64,000 nucleotides of DNA from Neorhodopirellula pilleata (lineage in GTDB: Bacteria; Planctomycetota; Planctomycetia; Pirellulales; Pirellulaceae), in contig NZ_SJPM01000007.1 in NCBI RefSeq assembly GCF_007859915.1, forward strand, positions 77,298 to 141,297, in the 5' to 3' direction. Positions 60,004-64,000 of the stretch are shown in pieces. The first letter of the stretch is position 1, and every line of letters starts with the position of its first letter. The translations under genes and the position numbers were made by a program. The notes beneath the pieces are model-generated. The model did no database searches and was not told the DNA's origin. It saw only the letters and a list, made by a program, of their open reading frames with translations.

Positions 60004-61393
60004 CGATCGATGTTCGCGGCGAGAATCGCTCAGACGCAGTTCGAGCGGATTTGGTTTACTCGCCCTCGCCGGTTTGAACGCCCGCAACGCGTCGGCTGCT
60101 GCTCCGCCGGCCAAAGTGAAAACCGTCATCCTGTGTTACATGTCCGGTGGTGTATCGCATGTGGATTCGTTCGATCCGAAACCCAAGCTACGGGAACTGC
60201 ACGGCAAACCGATGCCGGTGGAAGTCCAACGCACCCAGTTCAACAACAACGGCAACGTGTTCGCATCACCGTTCGAGTTCAAGAAATGTGGTCAAAGCGG
60301 AATCGAGATCAGCAGTATTTTTCCCGGCTTGCGGGAAGTGGCCGACGAACTCTCCGTTATTCGCTCGATGACCACGCCAGTGAACGAACATGCCCAGGGC
60401 AACTTCGCGATGCATTCCGGGTTTCCCTTCTTGGGCTATCCCAGCGCGGGTGCCTGGCTCAGCTATGGACTGGGATCCGCGAATGAAAATCTGCCCAGTT
60501 ATGTGGTTCTGCAAAGCGGCGATGCGGTTGCCCCGCACGGCGGTGTCGGACTCTTCAGCAGCGGATTCCTGCCCGCTCAGCACCAGGCTTCGATCCTGAA
60601 GGCGGACAAGCAACCCGCGATCTCCAATATCAAGCCAGCCCAAGCTGACAAGATTCAGACGCATTGGCTGGACTTCGTGCATCGCCAGGACACCGGATTC
60701 AACATCGAGTTAGGCGGCAACCAAAACGTCGAAGCGGCCATCGAGAACTACGAGACCGCCTTTCGAATGCAGTCCGCCGTGCCGGATGTTTGTGATATTT
60801 CCGGTGAAAGCCAAGCGACCAGGAAACGTTATGGCCTCGACGATTCCGACCCTGAGAAGGCCGCGTACGCGCGACAAGCGTTGTTGGCACGCCGCTTGAC
60901 TGAAAAGGGCGTTCGCTTCATCGAACTCTCTTGCCTGACCAAACGCATCGGTGCCGGCGGCGCAGCCAATCCATGGGATCAGCACGGTGATCTTGAGCAG
61001 GGGCACCGGGCCATGGCCTACCAAGTCGATCAACCCATCGCCGCGTTAATCAAGGATCTGAGGGAGCGCGGATTGCTCGACCAAACGCTGATCGTTTTCA
61101 CCGGTGAGTTCGGACGCACGCCGTTCACGCAAGGCTCCAACGGTCGCGATCACAACCCCTTCGGATTCAGTGTCTGGCTCGCCGGCGGTGGCGTCAAAGG
61201 TGGAACGACTTACGGTGCCACTGATGATCTCGGCTACCACGCGGTGGAGAACCCGGCATCGATTTACGACCTGTGGGCAACCGTATTGCATCAAGTCGGC
61301 ATCGATCACAAAGCCTTAACCTATCGCTACGCCGGCCGCGACGTGCGACTGACCGACGTGCATGGAGAAGTCTTGCGAGACATTCTCGCGTGA
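59993..61393 (+). CDS. DUF1501 domain protein
   Basis: This 466-residue protein starts MFADDRCSRRESLRRSSSGF, a twin-arginine-like signal. Family segments TVILCYMSGGVSHVDSFDPK, RSMTTPVNEHAQGNFAMHSG, IVFTGEFGRTPFTQ and GRDHNPFGFSVWLAGGGVKG follow, with HQVGIDHKALTYRYAG at the end. It overlaps the PSD1 gene by 11 bases, so the two are translationally coupled. It is paralogous to the protein at 43902 but clearly diverged. Confidence 0.93.
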   Translation: MFADDRCSRRESLRRSSSGFGLLALAGLNARNASAAAPPAKVKTVILCYMSGGVSHVDSFDPKPKLRELHGKPMPVEVQRTQFNNNGNVFASPFEFKKCGQSGIEISSIFPGLREVADELSVIRSMTTPVNEHAQGNFAMHSGFPFLGYPSAGAWLSYGLGSANENLPSYVVLQSGDAVAPHGGVGLFSSGFLPAQHQASILKADKQPAISNIKPAQADKIQTHWLDFVHRQDTGFNIELGGNQNVEAAIENYETAFRMQSAVPDVCDISGESQATRKRYGLDDSDPEKAAYARQALLARRLTEKGVRFIELSCLTKRIGAGGAANPWDQHGDLEQGHRAMAYQVDQPIAALIKDLRERGLLDQTLIVFTGEFGRTPFTQGSNGRDHNPFGFSVWLAGGGVKGGTTYGATDDLGYHAVENPASIYDLWATVLHQVGIDHKALTYRYAGRDVRLTDVHGEVLRDILA

Positions 61394-61457
61394 TCGCATC
61401 CCAACGGAGGCTCCTGGGCAAAGGTGCTAGAATTTGACCTACAGAATCAACCCAGAC

Positions 61458-61476
61458 AAACTGGTCAAACCTGTTT
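61458..61476. promoter_or_regulatory. Second copy of the FadR-type operator candidate
   Basis: aaactggtcaaacctgttt differs from the site at 38822-38840 at one position. It lies about 30 bases before the wrecked DUF1592/DUF1552 remnant, where a promoter of that lost operon would be. Confidence 0.55.
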
Positions 61477-61506
61477 GTGTCGTCAGAACTTGGCAAGAAT
61501 CCAAAC

Positions 61507-61856
61507 GACCAACATGATTCGACGGCGGAACGTTGGCAAAAAGTTCTCGGTGAGCTGAACGCCGGTGAGATGCCGCCTGAGGATGAAACGCAACCGGGCG
61601 ACGACCATGCGGCGGCTCAATCGGCGCGAATACATCAACACGATGCAAAGCTTGCTGGGCGTCCGCGTCAACTCGAGCGAACTACCCGACGCTCGTCACC
61701 GGAGGCGGTGCAGGCATCCAACTCGGTCAGCACGTCGTGTTGCCAAACGAAAAGACACCCCTGTGCAACTTGTGGCTAACGCTGCTACGAGGCGTCGGCC
61801 TTAACGTCGATCGGCACGGAGACAGTACCGGAGTACTCGGGGAACTGCTGGCCTAG
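61507..61856 (+). pseudogene. Remnant of a DUF1592-DUF1552 operon with large deletions
   Basis: Three pieces in three frames make up the remnant. The first reads AERWQKVLGELNAGEMPPED, the cytochrome-type end of a DUF1592 protein. The second reads TMRRLNRREYINTMQSLLGV, the start of DUF1587. The third (61692-61856) reads GGGAGIQLGQHVVLPNEKTP and LLRGVGLNVDRHGDSTG before a stop, the C-terminus of a DUF1552 protein. About 4 kb of a normal operon is missing between the second and third pieces. The whole stretch 61394-61905 has no intact gene. Confidence 0.8.
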
Positions 61857-61905
61857 CTTCACGGAAGATGTCCAGGAAGTAAAATCCGATGCCGCTTGAA
61901 CAAGA

Positions 61906-62943
61906 TTAACTCTTGAGTGACAAGTCCGTGTGTTGTTTGCGGGCGTAGCCGGCCGCACCCAGATAGCCCGCGTCGGAACCCAGCGTGGCGAACGTTAACT
62001 CGGTTCCTTGGTAGACGTTGGGGAAGGTTCGAATGCGAAACTCTTCGCGAACGCCGTTGAGGAACCGTCGGCCGATCGGGCACTCGGCACCACCGAAGTT
62101 CATCGCTCCCGCCAACACGACGCTGCCCGGATCGATCACGTGGATGATCGTCGTCACTCCGACGCCGAGCCAACGCGCGGTATCGTCGACCATCGCCAAG
62201 GCGAACGCGTCCCCGGCGAGTGCCGCTTCGTAAACACATTTACTTGTCATTTTATTTTCGGGCTCCGAAAGCAGCGGGTATAAACTGCTTTCGGGGTGCT
62301 CGATCAATCGTCGCCGCGTCCGCAAGGCCACACCGGACGCGGAAGCGTAAGCTTCCAAGTGACCGCGGCCGCCGCCCCAGCGACAGATTTGGGCGTCAGA
62401 TCCCGGATCGACGAGGATGTGACCGCATTCGCTTCCGAAGCTGTTCACACCGTTGACCAATTCGTTCTCGATGACCACGCCGCCACCGACGCCGGTTCCC
62501 AGAGTCAACAAAACCATCGAGCTATTTCGGGCACCGCTGCCGAGCCAGAATTCGCCGTAGGCGGCCGCGTTGGCGTCGTTGAGGAAGGAGACTTCGCGAC
62601 CGGTGATTTTGGTGAGTTCGCCGCAGATGGGGAAATCCCACCACGAGGGGAGTTGCGGCGGTGCGACGAGGTATCCGCGTGGCAGGTCCATCGGCCCCGG
62701 GGCTCCCATGCCGATCCGCGGCACTTTGCCGACGACGCCGCAGCGGGTTTCGGTCTGGGCGATCACTTCGGCGATGCGTTTGACGCCGGCGATCGGGCCT
62801 TCGCTTTCGAGCGTGGGGACTTGTTCAAACGCGATCGTTTGACCGGCCGAATCGACGAGCCCGCACTTAATGCTCGTCCCGCCGACGTCGATGCCCCAGT
62901 AGTAAGGGGCGGTCGAGTTTTCTGGTGCAGTGGTGGTGGTCAT
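61906..62943 (-). CDS. ROK-family sugar kinase or regulator-like protein
   Basis: This 345-residue protein has the ATPase motif YYWGIDVGGTSIKCGLVDSA, the catalytic Asp in VSFLNDANAAAYGEFWLG, LTLGTGVGGGVVIENELVNG and the ROK segment ECGHILVDPGSDAQICRWGG. It probably phosphorylates glucose or another hexose. The zinc cluster, normally CxCGxxGCxE, keeps only one Cys here and reads ICRWGGGRGHLE. It lacks a DNA-binding domain, so a kinase is more likely than a repressor. It starts five bases downstream of the fabI stop. Confidence 0.88.
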   Translation of the reverse strand: MTTTTAPENSTAPYYWGIDVGGTSIKCGLVDSAGQTIAFEQVPTLESEGPIAGVKRIAEVIAQTETRCGVVGKVPRIGMGAPGPMDLPRGYLVAPPQLPSWWDFPICGELTKITGREVSFLNDANAAAYGEFWLGSGARNSSMVLLTLGTGVGGGVVIENELVNGVNSFGSECGHILVDPGSDAQICRWGGGRGHLEAYASASGVALRTRRRLIEHPESSLYPLLSEPENKMTSKCVYEAALAGDAFALAMVDDTARWLGVGVTTIIHVIDPGSVVLAGAMNFGGAECPIGRRFLNGVREEFRIRTFPNVYQGTELTFATLGSDAGYLGAAGYARKQHTDLSLKS

Positions 62944-62948
62944 CCGTT

Positions 62949-63776
62949 TCAACCTTTCTGTGCTTTTTCAATCTCATCGAGTAACCGCCCGGGGCTGCCC
63001 ATCGCGTGGTAACCGCCGTCGACGTGCAGGATCTCACCGGAGACGCCGTTACTGTCGTCCGAAAGTAAGAATGCGCCGGTCCGCCCGACTTCTTCGTGAG
63101 TGATGTTTCGCCCCAACGGGGACATGTGTTCGTACATTTTCAACATCCGTTCCACCCCGGCGGCTCGTCCGGCGAGCGTTTGCACGGGTCCGGCCGACAG
63201 AGCATTGACTCGCACATTCCGCGCGCCCATATCGAAGGCCAAATAACGCATCGCGGCGTCCAGTGCGGCTTTACAGACGCCCATCACGTTATAGCCGGGA
63301 ACGCATTTTTCGCCACCGTAATAGGTCATCGTCAGGATCGCGCCGCCCGGATTCATCACCGGTTCGGCGGCGGCGGTGATCGCCATTAATGAAAAAACAC
63401 TCGATTCCATCGCAAGTTTGAAGCCTGAACGGGAAGTATGCATGGTTTCCCGGCCGAGATCGTCGCGGTCGGCGAAGGCGATCGAATGCAAAAGAAAGTC
63501 GATTTTTCCAAAAACTTTGGCGGTGTGCTCAAAAGTGGTGCGGATGTCGTCGTCGTTGTTCGCGTCCATAGGTAACAGGAATTCGGCGTTGTCGTGCGGA
63601 TCAGTTAGCTTCGACACACGACGGCGATTCTTCTGTTTTTCATCGTCAGGACGATCGGGAAGGTGGGTGAAACCGCATTTCCCCCCCTGATTCATGATCT
63701 GCTGGGCGATCGCCCAGGCGATGGAGCGGTCATTGGCCACTCCGATGATCAAGCCTTTCTTACCTTCAAATTGCAT
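62949..63776 (-). CDS. fabI: Enoyl-ACP reductase, FabI type
   Basis: This 275-residue atypical short-chain dehydrogenase has the start GKKGLIIGVANDRSIAWAIA, LHSIAFADRDDLGRE, the catalytic Tyr segment MTYYGGEKCVPGYNVMGVCK with the Y-x6-K pair, and NALSAGPVQTLAGRAAG. It does the last reduction in fatty acid elongation and is the usual target of triclosan-type inhibitors. It lies far from the other fab genes in the window (23.4-27.2 kb). The downstream ROK gene follows within a few bases. Confidence 0.95.
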   Translation of the reverse strand: MQFEGKKGLIIGVANDRSIAWAIAQQIMNQGGKCGFTHLPDRPDDEKQKNRRRVSKLTDPHDNAEFLLPMDANNDDDIRTTFEHTAKVFGKIDFLLHSIAFADRDDLGRETMHTSRSGFKLAMESSVFSLMAITAAAEPVMNPGGAILTMTYYGGEKCVPGYNVMGVCKAALDAAMRYLAFDMGARNVRVNALSAGPVQTLAGRAAGVERMLKMYEHMSPLGRNITHEEVGRTGAFLLSDDSNGVSGEILHVDGGYHAMGSPGRLLDEIEKAQKG

Positions 63777-63952
63777 CTGTTCCCTTTCCTACAAACTATC
63801 TCTTGTTCCAACGTTCCGACGACGCCGTGCATCATCGTCACGGAGAGTCATGGCAACAAGGCATCCTTGACACACAGCTGGATTTTCGCGTGATCGGAAA
63901 TACCCCTTCGCATTCATCGCCCTCGACCCCCTTACGCCGCAAGGCTCACTTC

Positions 63953-64000
63953 ATGGACGAAGCTTCCCCGCCGGACGGCCAACTGTCCGATAAAGAAATC
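63953..64000 (+). CDS. Possible start of a gene running off the window
   Basis: An open frame with ATG at 63953 reads MDEASPPDGQLSDKEI to the window end, and the frame is open upstream to a GTG at 63874. Sixteen codons are too few to assign a family. The region 63777-63952 holds the divergent leader of fabI and shows no other gene. Confidence 0.3.
   Translation, partial: MDEASPPDGQLSDKEI

Noticed and set aside
1..64000. tRNA, rRNA, tmRNA or other structured RNA genes
   Set aside because: Scanning by eye on both strands found no cloverleaf with TTCGA-type arms and no rRNA-like stretch. A covariance-model search would be decisive.

Overview
The window looks like a chromosomal segment of a Planctomycetota bacterium, most likely of the Pirellulaceae (Rhodopirellula-like). 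The reasons are family content and style: a DUF1559 pilin-like protein, several DUF1592/DUF1552 and PSD1/DUF1501 gene pairs with planctomycete cytochrome motifs, a sulfatase, DUF6288, DUF4838 and TIGR04222-type proteins, an enlarged ribosomal protein L17, and long intergenic spaces packed with palindromes. No tRNA, rRNA or CRISPR array was recognised.

Region 1 (1-12.4 kb) is accessory DNA. It holds an AraC-type regulator, a small lipoprotein next to a DUF1559 protein, and a toxin/immunity island bracketed by REP-associated (Y1/HUH) transposase elements. The island contains two tandem genes that share an N-terminal segment, one membrane anchor and a Hint domain but carry unrelated C-terminal tips. 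Each is followed at once by a different small gene, one LRR-like and one HEAT-like. Just upstream lies an orphan tip fragment with its own downstream small gene, abutting the end of a transposase element. This is the best candidate for an under-described system: a short, membrane-anchored, tip-swapping polymorphic toxin array. A third transposase copy, decayed by two deletions at short direct repeats, lies at 11.9-12.3 kb.

Region 2 (12.4-28.2 kb, mostly minus strand) holds a DUF1592-DUF1552 operon, a HicAB toxin-antitoxin pair, a DegT-type aminotransferase, argC, a CBS/DRTGG manganese pyrophosphatase, coaC, a FixJ-like response regulator and the fatty-acid cluster rpmF-fabD-fabG-acpP-fabF (without plsX and fabH), then a ThuA-domain protein.

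Region 3 (28.5-34 kb, plus strand) holds a sulfatase, a repeat-rich spacer and the alpha ribosomal operon rpsM-rpsK-rpoA-rplQ. A candidate sigma70-type promoter precedes it and a clear terminator ends it. rpsD is missing and a REP-like palindrome sits inside the operon.

Region 4 (34-61.9 kb) begins with a DUF6288 protein and a TIGR04222-type membrane protein. It continues as a catabolic landscape: a FadR-type regulator, a 2-hydroxyacid dehydrogenase and a PSD1 cytochrome protein coupled by 4-base overlaps, DUF1501, DUF1592, DUF1552, a LamG-sialidase-like protein, DUF4838 with a C-terminal sugar-binding domain, a DUF1080-like protein, IclR, PSD1 with a LamG insertion, and DUF1501. A palindrome before the FadR-type gene recurs at 61.46 kb before a wrecked DUF1592/DUF1552 operon remnant.

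Region 5 (61.9-64 kb) has a ROK kinase and fabI on the minus strand and the first codons of a possible plus-strand gene.

Intergenic DNA contains at least four families of structured palindromic repeats, here called R, N, P and M. One pair shows compensated changes in both arms of a 31-32 bp stem.
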